Shown here piece after piece: positions 39,371 to 48,577 of a DNA stretch of 64,000 nucleotides. Source of the DNA: an uncultured Flavobacteriaceae bacterium (GTDB lineage Bacteria; Bacteroidota; Bacteroidia; Flavobacteriales; Flavobacteriaceae). The stretch lies in NCBI GenBank assembly GCA_947493535.1, contig CANLRK010000009.1:1-64000 (forward strand), in the 5' to 3' direction. The translations under genes and the position numbers were made by a program. The notes under the pieces are model-generated. The model saw only the letters and a program-made list of their open reading frames with translations, was not told the origin of the DNA and did not search any database. Within the stretch, counting starts at the first letter, position 1. Each line of letters starts with the position of its first letter.

Positions 39371-39963
39371 TTTTCTTTTTTATCAGTTACTTTATAACCT
39401 GTAGCATTAATTGCTTTCTCAATCTCCAATTCATTGGTTTTAGTTTCGTCAAACTCAATGATTGAGTTACCATTTTCGTATGATGTTTTTGAGTTTACAA
39501 TTCCGTTAAGTTTATTTACTTCGTGGTTTACGTGAGCTTCACAACTGGCACAGGTCATACCACTTATTTTATACTCTGTTGTTTTGATATTTGAGTTATT
39601 AACTATTATGATTTGTTTTTCGGTTTTTGGATATAACATACTTGAGTAGTATGGGAAAGCCAACATCACAATTGCAAATGCTGTTACCACTCCTAAAAAG
39701 GTTTTTGAATGCATAAATTTTGGTTTTTCATCCGTTTCACATTCGCCGCAGTCTATTTCTTTTTCTGGCTTGAATTTTTGATACCAAGCAAAGAGAAGAA
39801 CTACTATTGTTAGCCCAATTAAGTAAGGTCTAAATGGTTCTATCCAAGAAAAAGTTGAAGCTACACCGCTTGTTCCTGCTATTAAAGCCAAAACAGGTGT
39901 TATACAACATAATGAAGCTGTAATTGCTGTAAGCAAACTTGTTATCGCTAATTTACTTTTCAT
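39367..39963 (-). CDS. merTP: MerT-MerP fusion (mercuric transport protein)
   Basis: A 198-residue inner-membrane protein. The MerT part has the cysteine pair in SLCCITPVLALI in the first helix, two further helices, and DCGECETD in a loop. The MerP-like HMA domain (GMTCASCEAHVNHEVNKLNG) is fused at the C-terminus. It would import Hg(II), normally for MerA, but no merA or merR lies in the window. A role with another soft metal, or dependence on a distant reductase, is possible. Confidence 0.88.
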   Translation of the reverse strand: MKSKLAITSLLTAITASLCCITPVLALIAGTSGVASTFSWIEPFRPYLIGLTIVVLLFAWYQKFKPEKEIDCGECETDEKPKFMHSKTFLGVVTAFAIVMLAFPYYSSMLYPKTEKQIIIVNNSNIKTTEYKISGMTCASCEAHVNHEVNKLNGIVNSKTSYENGNSIIEFDETKTNELEIEKAINATGYKVTDKKEN

Positions 39964-40021
39964 AATTACTTAATTCTTTGATTTCAAAAATGCAATTAAA
40001 AACAGTGCAATGGAAGTGCAA

Positions 40022-40438
40022 TTATTGTCCACTACATTTATCGCAAATACCTTTTACCACCAAATTTACATTCTCTGACACAAAACCATTTGGCACTTTT
40101 ATTTGTGGAATTTTATGGTCAGTTAAACAAGTTGTTTCATTACAATTATTACAATGAAAATGTAAATGCAAATCGTTTTTAATATCACAATTACATCCCT
40201 CTTCGCATAACGCATATTTTGTTATCCCTGTGCCATCGTCTATTTGATGGACTATTCCTTTATCTTCAAATGTTTTAATAGTTCTGTATAAGGTAGTTCT
40301 ATCTGCTTTTTCAAAAGCATTTTCAATGTCACTTAATGTTACTGCTATTTCTTTTTCTGCAAGAAACTTATATATAAGCAAACGCATTGCTGTAATACGA
40401 ATTTGTTTTGACTCTAATACTTGTTCAATTGTTTCCAT
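40022..40438 (-). CDS. Fur-family metal regulator
   Basis: A 138-residue winged-helix repressor of the Fur/Zur superfamily. DNA-binding helix region TLSDIENAFEKADRTTLYRTIKTFEDKGIVHQI, then the metal-sensing segment with HLHFHCNNCNETTCL and a final CDKCSG (two CxxC pairs for structural zinc). It sits 2 bases after the Czc adaptor gene and ahead of merTP, inside the operon it probably controls. Zinc is the most likely signal given the Czc and Znt neighbours. Confidence 0.87.
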   Translation of the reverse strand: METIEQVLESKQIRITAMRLLIYKFLAEKEIAVTLSDIENAFEKADRTTLYRTIKTFEDKGIVHQIDDGTGITKYALCEEGCNCDIKNDLHLHFHCNNCNETTCLTDHKIPQIKVPNGFVSENVNLVVKGICDKCSGQ

Positions 40439-40440
40439 AA

Positions 40441-41646
40441 TTAATGTGCGTGTTCTGCTTCTCCTTTTTTCATTTCTGCGTTAAGATAATAAGCATTGTT
40501 ATAAGCAAATTTTGTATTACTTTCTATGTTTTCAGTAAATTGAACCGATACCCAATCACCATCTTTAGTGCCTAACACAACTTCGATAGGTTTAAAGCTC
40601 CAATCGTCATTTTCTTTTTCTACTGAAAACACATAATATCTTTCGCCTTCTTTTATAATTGCACTTTCTGGTAAAGCTTTTGTTTGGGTATTATCTACTT
40701 GAATTTTACCTTGAATATACATACCAGGAATTAAGTTACCTTTTTTGTTTTCTATTTCTGCGTGAACGTGGACTGCTTTTGGGTTGTCCTCAAAGGTTTT
40801 GCTTACGGAATAGATTTCTGCGATAAGCTCTGCATCTGGTATGGATTGTACCGTAAAGTTTACTCTTTGACCCTTCTGTACTTTATGGACATCTTTTTCA
40901 AAGACCATAAAATCTGCGTGAGCGTGATGCGTATTTACTACCTCAAACAACTCTGTTTGCGGTTCTACATATTGACCTGTTTTTACTTCAACTTTTTGCA
41001 CAAAGCCTTCTATTGGACTTCGCAATGCTATGCGCTGTGAAATTGTGCCATTACGAACAGAAGTTGTATTGACGTTCAATATTCTTAATTGTGCTTGCAG
41101 ACCATTTACTATTGCTTTTGAAGCATCATATTCTGCTTCTGCCTTTTGAAAATTAGCACCAGAGCCAACGCCTGCTTCATACAGCTTTTGTTGACGTTCA
41201 TAATTCTTTTTTAGAAAATTACTATTGCTATAAGCGTTTAAATAATCCGTTTGTAATTTTATAATATTTGGGTGCGATAGATAAGCCACTACTTGACCTT
41301 TATTAACCTTATCACCTTCAATCACTTCAATTGAAACGACATTTGCACCAACAACAGTAGTAATAGCTGCTTCGTTTTGTGGTGGTACTTCTAACGTTCC
41401 GTTTGCTTCTACATAGCCGCTCATATTACGTAATGCCAACGTATCTATTTTCATTTTTAAAGCATCGAATTGCTGTTGTGATAGCATTACTTCTTCGCTT
41501 TCATTATGTTCTTCATTAACTTCTGTTTTTTCTTCCTCATCGTGGGAATGGCCATCATTCTCGTTATGATTTTCTTTATTTCCGCAAGCTGAAACAAAAA
41601 TGGTTAACACCATTACGGTAAGAATTTTATATATTTTATTTTTCAT
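40441..41646 (-). CDS. czcB: Czc-type RND periplasmic adaptor
   Basis: A 401-residue membrane-fusion protein anchored as a lipoprotein (signal ending in VSACGN). A His/Glu-rich stretch (HNENDGHSHDEEEK) just after the lipid anchor probably binds zinc-like ions. The adaptor core follows: EANGTLEVPPQNEAAITTVVGANVVSIEVIEGDKVNKGQVVAYL, the helical hairpin and the barrel LRSPIEGFVQKVEVKTGQYV. It lies 4 bases after the pump gene and ends in EHAH. Confidence 0.88.
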   Translation of the reverse strand: MKNKIYKILTVMVLTIFVSACGNKENHNENDGHSHDEEEKTEVNEEHNESEEVMLSQQQFDALKMKIDTLALRNMSGYVEANGTLEVPPQNEAAITTVVGANVVSIEVIEGDKVNKGQVVAYLSHPNIIKLQTDYLNAYSNSNFLKKNYERQQKLYEAGVGSGANFQKAEAEYDASKAIVNGLQAQLRILNVNTTSVRNGTISQRIALRSPIEGFVQKVEVKTGQYVEPQTELFEVVNTHHAHADFMVFEKDVHKVQKGQRVNFTVQSIPDAELIAEIYSVSKTFEDNPKAVHVHAEIENKKGNLIPGMYIQGKIQVDNTQTKALPESAIIKEGERYYVFSVEKENDDWSFKPIEVVLGTKDGDWVSVQFTENIESNTKFAYNNAYYLNAEMKKGEAEHAH

Positions 41647-41650
41647 TGTC

Positions 41651-44600
41651 TTATTGATTAAAATATTGTAATTGAAATGTGCTTTCTAAATAGTTTACTA
41701 ATGCAGTCTGTGCTTCAAGTTCCGATTGAATTGCTTCTTTTATCAACTGCGTAAATGCAGTATAATCAATTTCGCCTTCTCTATATGCCAGTAATGCACC
41801 TGTTTTTTGCTCTTTTGTTAATGGTAAAACTTGGTCTTTGTAAAACTCCCAAGACGTTTTCCATTTGAAATAATTTTCTTTAGCCTGAACAAACCTTGAT
41901 TGTACTTCCTGTTTTTTGAACGCTACGTTGGTTTCTGCTATTTCTTTATCAATTCTGGCACTTCTAACTTGTGCTTTGTTAGAACCTGATAAAAACGGAA
42001 TTGAAATTCCTGCTTGATAGGTGTAAAATCCTGAATTGCCATTTACTTTCTGTATACCACCTTGAAGATTGAACTTTGGCAAATTATCTGCTTTTGCAGC
42101 TTTATATTTAGCTTCCGCTTCATCTACAATGTTCTGCGACATACTGTACAACGGATGGTTTTCAATACTAATCGTTTCCATATCACTATCTATCGCTACC
42201 TCAAATTCATCTGAAACTGTAAAAATTTCTTCTGATACCAACCACAAATTGAATTGCTGTAAGGCAATAAGGTAATCACTATAGGCTTGCGCTTTTTTAT
42301 TTTTAATTTGAAACGCTTGATTTTTTGCTGCCGAATATTCTAATTTAGAAATGGCTTCGACTTCATAATTTAAAGCTACTGCTTGTTCAAATTTGGAATA
42401 AATGGAATCCAGTTCTTTATACAAGTTATAGTTCCGTTTCATTTGATAGCATTTAGACCACGCTTTTTTTACTTCCAATTCCAGTTCCAATTCGGAAAGT
42501 TGAAAGGCTTTTTGTGCTAACTGAATGCGTTGTTCTTGTAACTTCCTTTTTGAACCAATACCAAACACATCAATATTAGATTGACCAATACCTATGGTTG
42601 TATAAATACCATTGCCACTATTAACTTCTTCTCCACCTGTAAAAATTTGAGTCGTTCCGAAATCATAGGCAGTCGCTTTTAATTGTTCTTGTTTTGTAAT
42701 TTCCAACTGCTTTTGCTTCAATAATGGATAATTACTTTTTGCGAGTTTAACAGCTTCCTGTAATGAAATTTCGGGAATTGTATCATTCAACTCTTGTGCA
42801 TTACTTTGTGGTGAAAAGCCAAATAGTAATAATACAACTGCTGTTGCTGTTACTAACTTTTTATTTGGCTTAAACGTAAAAGATTTGTTTTCTACCCAAT
42901 GATATAAAATTGGTAAAACAAATAAGGTAAGCAAAGTTGAAGTTAATAATCCACCAATAACTACAGTTGCCAAAGGACGCTGTACTTCTGCACCTGCTGA
43001 TGCTGAAATAGCCATTGGTAGAAAGCCTAATACATCTGTAAAAGCAGTTAGCATAATGGGTCTGATTCTTCGTTTAGTACCTTCTACAATCCTATCCTTT
43101 AGGTTAGTTACACCTTCCTCTTTTAGCTCATTTAGACCGCTTATCATTACCAATCCATTTAAAACCGCAACACCAAACAACACAATAAAACCAACACCTG
43201 CCGAAATACTAAATGGCATATCACGCAGCCATAATGCTACTACACCTCCAATGGTTGCCATAGGGATTGCTATATAAATCATTAAGGTTTGAGGTAGTGA
43301 TTTTAATGCAAAGTATATCAGTATAAATATGAGTAACAATGCAATAGGCACAACGGTTTGTAATCGGTTGCTGGCACGTTCCAGATTTTCGAATGCACCA
43401 CCATAACGAATAAAATAACCTGATGGTAATTCCAGTTGTGCATCTAATTTTGACTTAATTTCAGTAACCAGCGATTTTACATCACGTCCTCTAACATTAA
43501 CACCTACATAGGTTCTTCTATTGGTGTTATCTCTACTGATTTGCATTGGTCCTGCTTTGTAGCTTACGTCTGCAATTTCATGCAAAGGAATTTGAGCACC
43601 TGAAGGTAAATTGATGTACAGATTTTGAACATCTGTAATATCTTTTCGATTTTGAGAACTTAAACGTACCACTAAATCAAAGCGCTTTTCACCCTCAAAA
43701 ATCACACCTGCTGTACCACCTGCAAATGCAGATTGTACGGTTTGATTTAGTGTGTTTATTTGAAGTCCGTATTGTGCCAATTTGTTCCTATTGTAATTAA
43801 TGGTCATTTGTGGCAAACCCGTTGTGGCTTCCGCTTTCATATCACCAATACCTTCAGTACCTGCAATAATTTTAGATATTTCTTCGGCTTTTTGAGATAG
43901 GATGTCAATGTCTTCACCATAAAGTTTTATAGCAATATCTTCACGAACACCTTCTAATAACTCGTTAAAACGCATTTCAATAGGTTGTGTAAACTCATAA
44001 TTAACACCAGGAACGATTTCAACTGCTTCTTTCATTGCCTCAATCAATTCATCTTTTGATTCTGCTGTTGTCCATTCGCTTTTAGGTTTCAGGATTACAA
44101 AAACATCGGCAATATCCATTGGCATTGGGTCGGTTGGAATTTCGGCAACACCAATACGACTGACTATTTTTTCGACTTCTGGAAATTTGGCTTTTACTAT
44201 TTGTTCTATTTTGGTAGTGGTCTCAATAGTTTCTGTAAGTGAACTACCTGGTTTTAAAATAGCGTGAAATGCAATATCACCTTCATCGAGTTGTGGGATA
44301 AACTCGCCACCCATTCTTGAAAACATAAAAACCGTTATCCCGAACAGCACAACTGCAATACCAATAACCCATTTACCTTTTCGCAATGCTTTAACCAATA
44401 AAGGTTGGTATTTATCTTCAACCCAATGCACAAATCGGTCTCCATAGGATTTTTTATCACTTTTAGGTGCTCTTAAAACTAAAGCAGACATCATTGGTAC
44501 ATACGTTAAACACAGTACCATTGCACCAATCATAGCGAAAATAAAGGTCAATGCCATTGGCTTAAACATCTTTCCTTCAATACCTTGTAAGGCTAAAATG

Positions 44601-45985
44601 GGTAGAAAAACGATAAGGATAATTAATTGACCGAAGAACGCAGCATTCATCATTTTCTTTGAAGCATTAGAAGCAACTTTATCTCGTTCTTTTGATGTGA
44701 GTTGTTTCTTTTTCAAGACCTGTGATGCTATGAGAAACACAGTACTTTCTACAATAATTACAGCTCCATCTACAATAATTCCGAAATCTATTGCACCCAA
44801 ACTCATTAAGTTTACCCAAACATCAAAAACGTTCATCAAAATAAATGCGAATAACAAGGATAATGGTATAGTTGAAGCAACGATTAAGCCACCTCGCCAA
44901 TTTCCTAATAAAAAGATAAGTACAAAAATGACTATCAATGCACCTTCAATAAGATTTGTGGTTACAGTAGAAGTTGTTTCTCCAATCAATTTACTTCGGT
45001 CTAATAATGGCTCAATAATTACTCCTTCTGGTAATGACTTTTCAATTTGAGTTATTCGCTCTTTTACATTGGCAATAACATCATTGGAATTAGCACCTTT
45101 TAGCATCATTACCAATCCACCTACAACTTCTCCTTCACCATCTTGGGTTAATGCACCATAACGAATTGCAGAACCAAATTGTACCGTAGCAATATCACCA
45201 ATAGTTACGGGAATATTATTGATATTCTTAACGGTAATCTTTTTAATATCGTCTAAACTGCGTACCAAACCTTCACCTCGGATAAAATTAGCTTGATGGT
45301 TTTTTTCAATATAAGCACCACCAGTATTTTGATTATTAGCTTCGAGTGCATTAAACACATCTGTAATTGTCAATCCAATTGCGTTTAAATCGTTTGGGTC
45401 AACCGCTACCTCGTATTGTTTAATTTTACCACCAATAGCGTTTACTTCTACCACACCAGGAACCATTGCCATTTGACGCTGTACAATCCAGTCTTGCATT
45501 GAGCGTAAATCTGCAATGTTGTATTTGTCTTTAAACTCTGGTGCAACTTTTAGTGTGTATTGGTAAATCTCTCCCAAACCTGTTGAAATAGGACCCATAG
45601 TAGGTTCTCCAAAACCAGCAGGAATTTGCTCTTTGACTTCGTTAAGTTTTTCGGCTACTAATTGGCGAGGTAGATACGTACCCATATCATCATCGAATAC
45701 AATGGTAACCACCGATAAACCAAAGCGTGAAATTGAGCGAATTTCTTCTACATTTGGAAGATTGCTCATTGCTACCTCTACTGGATAAGTAACTATTTGT
45801 TCAATATCTTCTGTTCCTAAATTTGGGGATTGCGTAATGACCTGCACTTGGTTGTTAGTAATATCTGGAACAGCATCGATTGGTACTTTTGTCATACTCC
45901 AAATACCTGCTCCAATTATGGTAAGCGTAAGCAAACCAATAATAAATTTGTTATTGATTGAAAAATCAATGATTTTATTAATCAT
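41651..45985 (-). CDS. czcA: CzcA-type RND pump fused to a TolC-like channel
   Basis: A 1,444-residue fusion. Residues 1 to about 1,040 are a complete heavy-metal RND pump (DIEQIVTYPVEVAMSNLPNVEEIRS, GAIDFGIIVDGAVIIVES with the proton-relay acids, VGFIVLFGVAVLNGLVMIS). From about 1,040 a hydrophobic stretch ending in PQSNAQE looks like a buried signal peptide. It is followed by about 390 residues of TolC-like outer-membrane channel (ISLQEAVKLAKSNYPLLKQKQ, GIGSKRKLQEQRIQLAQ, SIPFLSGSNKAQVRSARID). Processing at the inner signal would free the channel. The fusion is known in Bacteroidota. Cargo is probably Co, Zn or Cd. Confidence 0.9.
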   Translation of the reverse strand: MINKIIDFSINNKFIIGLLTLTIIGAGIWSMTKVPIDAVPDITNNQVQVITQSPNLGTEDIEQIVTYPVEVAMSNLPNVEEIRSISRFGLSVVTIVFDDDMGTYLPRQLVAEKLNEVKEQIPAGFGEPTMGPISTGLGEIYQYTLKVAPEFKDKYNIADLRSMQDWIVQRQMAMVPGVVEVNAIGGKIKQYEVAVDPNDLNAIGLTITDVFNALEANNQNTGGAYIEKNHQANFIRGEGLVRSLDDIKKITVKNINNIPVTIGDIATVQFGSAIRYGALTQDGEGEVVGGLVMMLKGANSNDVIANVKERITQIEKSLPEGVIIEPLLDRSKLIGETTSTVTTNLIEGALIVIFVLIFLLGNWRGGLIVASTIPLSLLFAFILMNVFDVWVNLMSLGAIDFGIIVDGAVIIVESTVFLIASQVLKKKQLTSKERDKVASNASKKMMNAAFFGQLIILIVFLPILALQGIEGKMFKPMALTFIFAMIGAMVLCLTYVPMMSALVLRAPKSDKKSYGDRFVHWVEDKYQPLLVKALRKGKWVIGIAVVLFGITVFMFSRMGGEFIPQLDEGDIAFHAILKPGSSLTETIETTTKIEQIVKAKFPEVEKIVSRIGVAEIPTDPMPMDIADVFVILKPKSEWTTAESKDELIEAMKEAVEIVPGVNYEFTQPIEMRFNELLEGVREDIAIKLYGEDIDILSQKAEEISKIIAGTEGIGDMKAEATTGLPQMTINYNRNKLAQYGLQINTLNQTVQSAFAGGTAGVIFEGEKRFDLVVRLSSQNRKDITDVQNLYINLPSGAQIPLHEIADVSYKAGPMQISRDNTNRRTYVGVNVRGRDVKSLVTEIKSKLDAQLELPSGYFIRYGGAFENLERASNRLQTVVPIALLLIFILIYFALKSLPQTLMIYIAIPMATIGGVVALWLRDMPFSISAGVGFIVLFGVAVLNGLVMISGLNELKEEGVTNLKDRIVEGTKRRIRPIMLTAFTDVLGFLPMAISASAGAEVQRPLATVVIGGLLTSTLLTLFVLPILYHWVENKSFTFKPNKKLVTATAVVLLLFGFSPQSNAQELNDTIPEISLQEAVKLAKSNYPLLKQKQLEITKQEQLKATAYDFGTTQIFTGGEEVNSGNGIYTTIGIGQSNIDVFGIGSKRKLQEQRIQLAQKAFQLSELELELEVKKAWSKCYQMKRNYNLYKELDSIYSKFEQAVALNYEVEAISKLEYSAAKNQAFQIKNKKAQAYSDYLIALQQFNLWLVSEEIFTVSDEFEVAIDSDMETISIENHPLYSMSQNIVDEAEAKYKAAKADNLPKFNLQGGIQKVNGNSGFYTYQAGISIPFLSGSNKAQVRSARIDKEIAETNVAFKKQEVQSRFVQAKENYFKWKTSWEFYKDQVLPLTKEQKTGALLAYREGEIDYTAFTQLIKEAIQSELEAQTALVNYLESTFQLQYFNQ

Positions 45986-45995
45986 ATAAAATGTA

Positions 45996-46082
45996 TTAAT
46001 TCAGTTAAAAAAAAATGCAAATGCTTTCCTGATAGTGAAAACATTAAAAAAGGATATAGTTATCCTATAAAAACTGAATTAA
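45996..46082. repeat. Inverted repeat with internal terminator between DUF6660 and czcA genes
   Basis: Outer arms TTAATTCAGTT (45996-46006) and AACTGAATTAA (46072-46082) are exact complements. Inside, AGGATA (46051-46056) and TATCCT (46061-46066) form a hairpin that on the minus strand is followed by seven U residues: a terminator or attenuator between the small-protein gene and the pump. It resembles the arrangement ahead of cusA. Confidence 0.65.
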
Positions 46083-46390
46083 ACTTGTGGCGGTTGCCAA
46101 ATATTAGAATGGAAATCAAATCTATAATTCGACTGATATGTAGATATTAATTGAGTCGAAATTTTATGAAAATTTAATAGTTCAAATGTCGCCAATGGCT
46201 CATAGGTTATTGATATACCGCAACAATTACAAATACAAGTTATAGGACAAGAATCATCACTATCTTTTTGATGATTATGTTCAGCACTAATTTCCTCGTG
46301 TTGTTGGTCTTCTAAATTTTGACCATCTGAACAAGGCATTGCAGATAATGCTAACATTGTTATAGCTAATATGAATGCTAAAAATTTCAT
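46079..46390 (-). CDS. DUF6660-like small exported protein
   Basis: A 103-residue protein. MKFLAFILAITMLALSAMPCSDG forms a signal peptide or lipobox-like start (I recall this opening from DUF6660 proteins). A His/Glu/Asp segment (QQHEEISAEHNHQKD) and the cysteine cluster SCPITCICNCCG follow. I use the ATG at 46388-46390. The frame is open further upstream, but that would run over its own promoter. It is the first gene of the metal block and probably binds metal outside the inner membrane. Confidence 0.78.
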   Translation of the reverse strand: MKFLAFILAITMLALSAMPCSDGQNLEDQQHEEISAEHNHQKDSDDSCPITCICNCCGISITYEPLATFELLNFHKISTQLISTYQSNYRFDFHSNIWQPPQV

Positions 46391-46395
46391 TGAAG

Positions 46396-46403
46396 CAAAG
46401 ATA
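46396..46403 (-). promoter_or_regulatory. Promoter -7 box of the metal block
   Basis: On the minus strand TATCTTTG matches TAnnTTTG exactly, 5 bases before the ATG at 46390. Transcription would start at or next to the start codon, so the DUF6660 message may be leaderless. Confidence 0.6.
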
Positions 46404-46448
46404 CTAATTTTTTGATGCAATGGTTGTGCAAATAAATTGATTAGTAAA

Positions 46449-48560
46449 TTATAAAAACCATAATGCATCCTTGGCATCGTCTGGAACTCCATTATTAAAT
46501 CGCGGTGCTATTTGTGCTACCATTTCTGGATATTTTATAGTGATTGGTACATTTTGTTGTCGAAGCGACTTCCAATACAATCTGCTAAACTGATACACTT
46601 GCGTTAATAGTTCTAACACTACATCCGCATCTTCAAAAGCATCTTCATCTGGACTACTTATCTTAATTTTTATTGGAAATGGATAGCCATCTGTATCTGA
46701 ATATTGTTGTGAATTGAGATAACGTGCATTATTAAACAGTAAGAATTGATTTTCGCTTATACGAATGTATGTACCGCTTACTGGCATTAATTTTTTATTC
46801 CAATTTAGGTCGTAAGCAATAATATCTTCAGCTTCGGTTTTATTAATGTTGAGAATATATAAAGGCACTTTTAAGCCTAACGAGTGCATCCCTTCAATTA
46901 TGGGTTTTAATTCTTCATAACTCATTTCCTTATAAAAATGAATAACCACTTTATCTGCTTCTGCTACTGATGTGAAATCTCTAATAGCTTTACATATACT
47001 ACCTGCTAATAAATCTGTTTCTGTTTGGTCGAAATATTCAAATTTTCTAAATAGTCCATTATTTTGAAAACTAAAGGCACTTGCTATGTATCGCCTGTTT
47101 TCTCCTTGATTAGTAAATGCCCCTACGCCAATTACCAGTTCTTTTTTGTCGGTTACTGCAAGTTTCCAAGGTGCACCACCTAATTTGGCGTGTATTGCTA
47201 ATGCCATATTTTGTAATGAGAATTGGAAGTTATATTGATTTTCGATATTGACCACCATTTTTTCATAATCAACCACCTGTGTAACAATACCTTCGTTTAA
47301 AAAGAGTTCTTTGATTTGAATATAGATTTCTCGGTCTTCGGGATTTGGTGTAAACTTATCGAAAGGACTTAAATAGAACGCTGCATATTTTATATTATCG
47401 TGGTCAAACGAAAGGTTTTCTAACTGTTCAGTTATTTCAGGTATTGGGTCGTTTTGGTTAGTAAACTCTATAAAATGTTCTTTAGAAGTAGCTGCCTTGA
47501 TATTTACGTAGGCTTCAATCCCTTTAAAATATTTTTTTTGAGAGTTAACCCCAAATTTGAGGTTGTTGTAAAAGGTTTTAATTGCTTCTTTGTGTGAGGT
47601 ATGATATACAAAGAAAAACTTTATATTTTGATTGCTTGGGCGTCTGTAAGGGTTTAGAATGTTCATTGCCTTTTTAGGCACTAAATGGGTTTTCTTGTTA
47701 CCGTATTGGTCTTTACCAAATTCTAATAACCCTACTTGTGGGTCGATATGGTTGATACGATTAAGTGGCACATCTATAAAAGCATCATTTTTAAATGGAA
47801 ATATGGCTTTGAAATCTTCTGTAAATAGATAATTGGTAGCGAAATTATTAATAAGTGCTACATACTTTTGGTATTTGTTGGCTGGCCTTACAGGTTCCTC
47901 AATAGGAATATCTAATACTCGTGCTAATGGCAAATTAAAAATTGGGTATGCTTGCTCAAACTGAATAGCATTGTAAAATTCTTCTTTTTCCTCTGTGTCG
48001 AGGTCCATTTGGTAATTGAACGTTTTTTGACCATATACACAACGCTTTATTAGCTCTGAATCCTCTATATCCTTAACCGACGTTGTAAGGACTTTTGAAG
48101 TACCATCGTATGATACAATTAACTCTGGTAAGTCTGTGAGTTTTGCAAACTGTATTTTAAATGAAAATTTATAGTAGAGGTTATAGTCTGTTGTATTCCC
48201 TTTTTTTGAAGGCATCCACACTTGTACATCACCAACGAAGTTTTTTACTACTATATAGTCTTTCAATTTAAAATAGCTTCTTAATTGGTGTTTAAGGAAT
48301 TGCTTGTATATTCTTAATTCTCTACCATCTACTAAATTCAGCTTAATGCTTGGTGCATTGGGTATTTCTGTTGTAAATGTTGTAAATATTTGGTCTGTAT
48401 TAGATAAGTCTGCGTCTGGAAACACCTCTTTAATCTGCCTTGAAAATTTAGATTTATGGATGGGATGACTGCCTTCCATATCCTCTAAAGTTAAATAAAT
48501 AGTAGGCGCACTATTAGGCCATTTAAAGTTGAGTATGTTAGTTTTGAGGTGTTCTTGCAT
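46449..48560 (-). CDS. Long prokaryotic Argonaute, probably catalytically inactive
   Basis: A 703-residue protein whose C-terminal half is an Argonaute MID-PIWI pair. MID is about 310-460 (IKFFFVYHTSHKEAIKTFYN onwards). The PIWI boundary carries NMALAIHAKLGGAPWKL (451-467). PIWI is about 470-695 and ends with RLYWKSLRQQNVPITIKYPE. Argonautes bind a short nucleic-acid guide and use PIWI to recognise or cut its target. Here the first catalytic Asp position reads VIGVGAF (Gly480), and the second, normally HRDG, reads VIHFYKE (541-545). So the DEDX tetrad appears lost and guided binding without cutting is expected. N-terminal 300 residues fit N and PAZ-like domains but are weakly recognisable. 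Its start lies 17 bases after the Abi_2 gene stop, so the pair forms one operon. Confidence 0.85.
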   Translation of the reverse strand: MQEHLKTNILNFKWPNSAPTIYLTLEDMEGSHPIHKSKFSRQIKEVFPDADLSNTDQIFTTFTTEIPNAPSIKLNLVDGRELRIYKQFLKHQLRSYFKLKDYIVVKNFVGDVQVWMPSKKGNTTDYNLYYKFSFKIQFAKLTDLPELIVSYDGTSKVLTTSVKDIEDSELIKRCVYGQKTFNYQMDLDTEEKEEFYNAIQFEQAYPIFNLPLARVLDIPIEEPVRPANKYQKYVALINNFATNYLFTEDFKAIFPFKNDAFIDVPLNRINHIDPQVGLLEFGKDQYGNKKTHLVPKKAMNILNPYRRPSNQNIKFFFVYHTSHKEAIKTFYNNLKFGVNSQKKYFKGIEAYVNIKAATSKEHFIEFTNQNDPIPEITEQLENLSFDHDNIKYAAFYLSPFDKFTPNPEDREIYIQIKELFLNEGIVTQVVDYEKMVVNIENQYNFQFSLQNMALAIHAKLGGAPWKLAVTDKKELVIGVGAFTNQGENRRYIASAFSFQNNGLFRKFEYFDQTETDLLAGSICKAIRDFTSVAEADKVVIHFYKEMSYEELKPIIEGMHSLGLKVPLYILNINKTEAEDIIAYDLNWNKKLMPVSGTYIRISENQFLLFNNARYLNSQQYSDTDGYPFPIKIKISSPDEDAFEDADVVLELLTQVYQFSRLYWKSLRQQNVPITIKYPEMVAQIAPRFNNGVPDDAKDALWFL

Positions 48561-48577
48561 TGGTATTCGTATTTAAA

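Noticed and set aside
26323-46000. Many plus-strand open frames inside the metal-resistance block
   Set aside because: They lie antisense to well-conserved efflux genes and show no family signatures. They are shadows of the coding strand.
46391-46492. 34-codon upstream extension of the DUF6660-like gene
   Set aside because: It crosses the -7 box at 46396-46403 and the end of the Argonaute gene. The signal peptide begins at the later ATG.
46449-48560. Active target-cutting Argonaute
   Set aside because: The first two catalytic aspartate positions appear replaced (Gly480 and the HFYKE segment). A cutting enzyme is unlikely unless structural alignment moves these positions.
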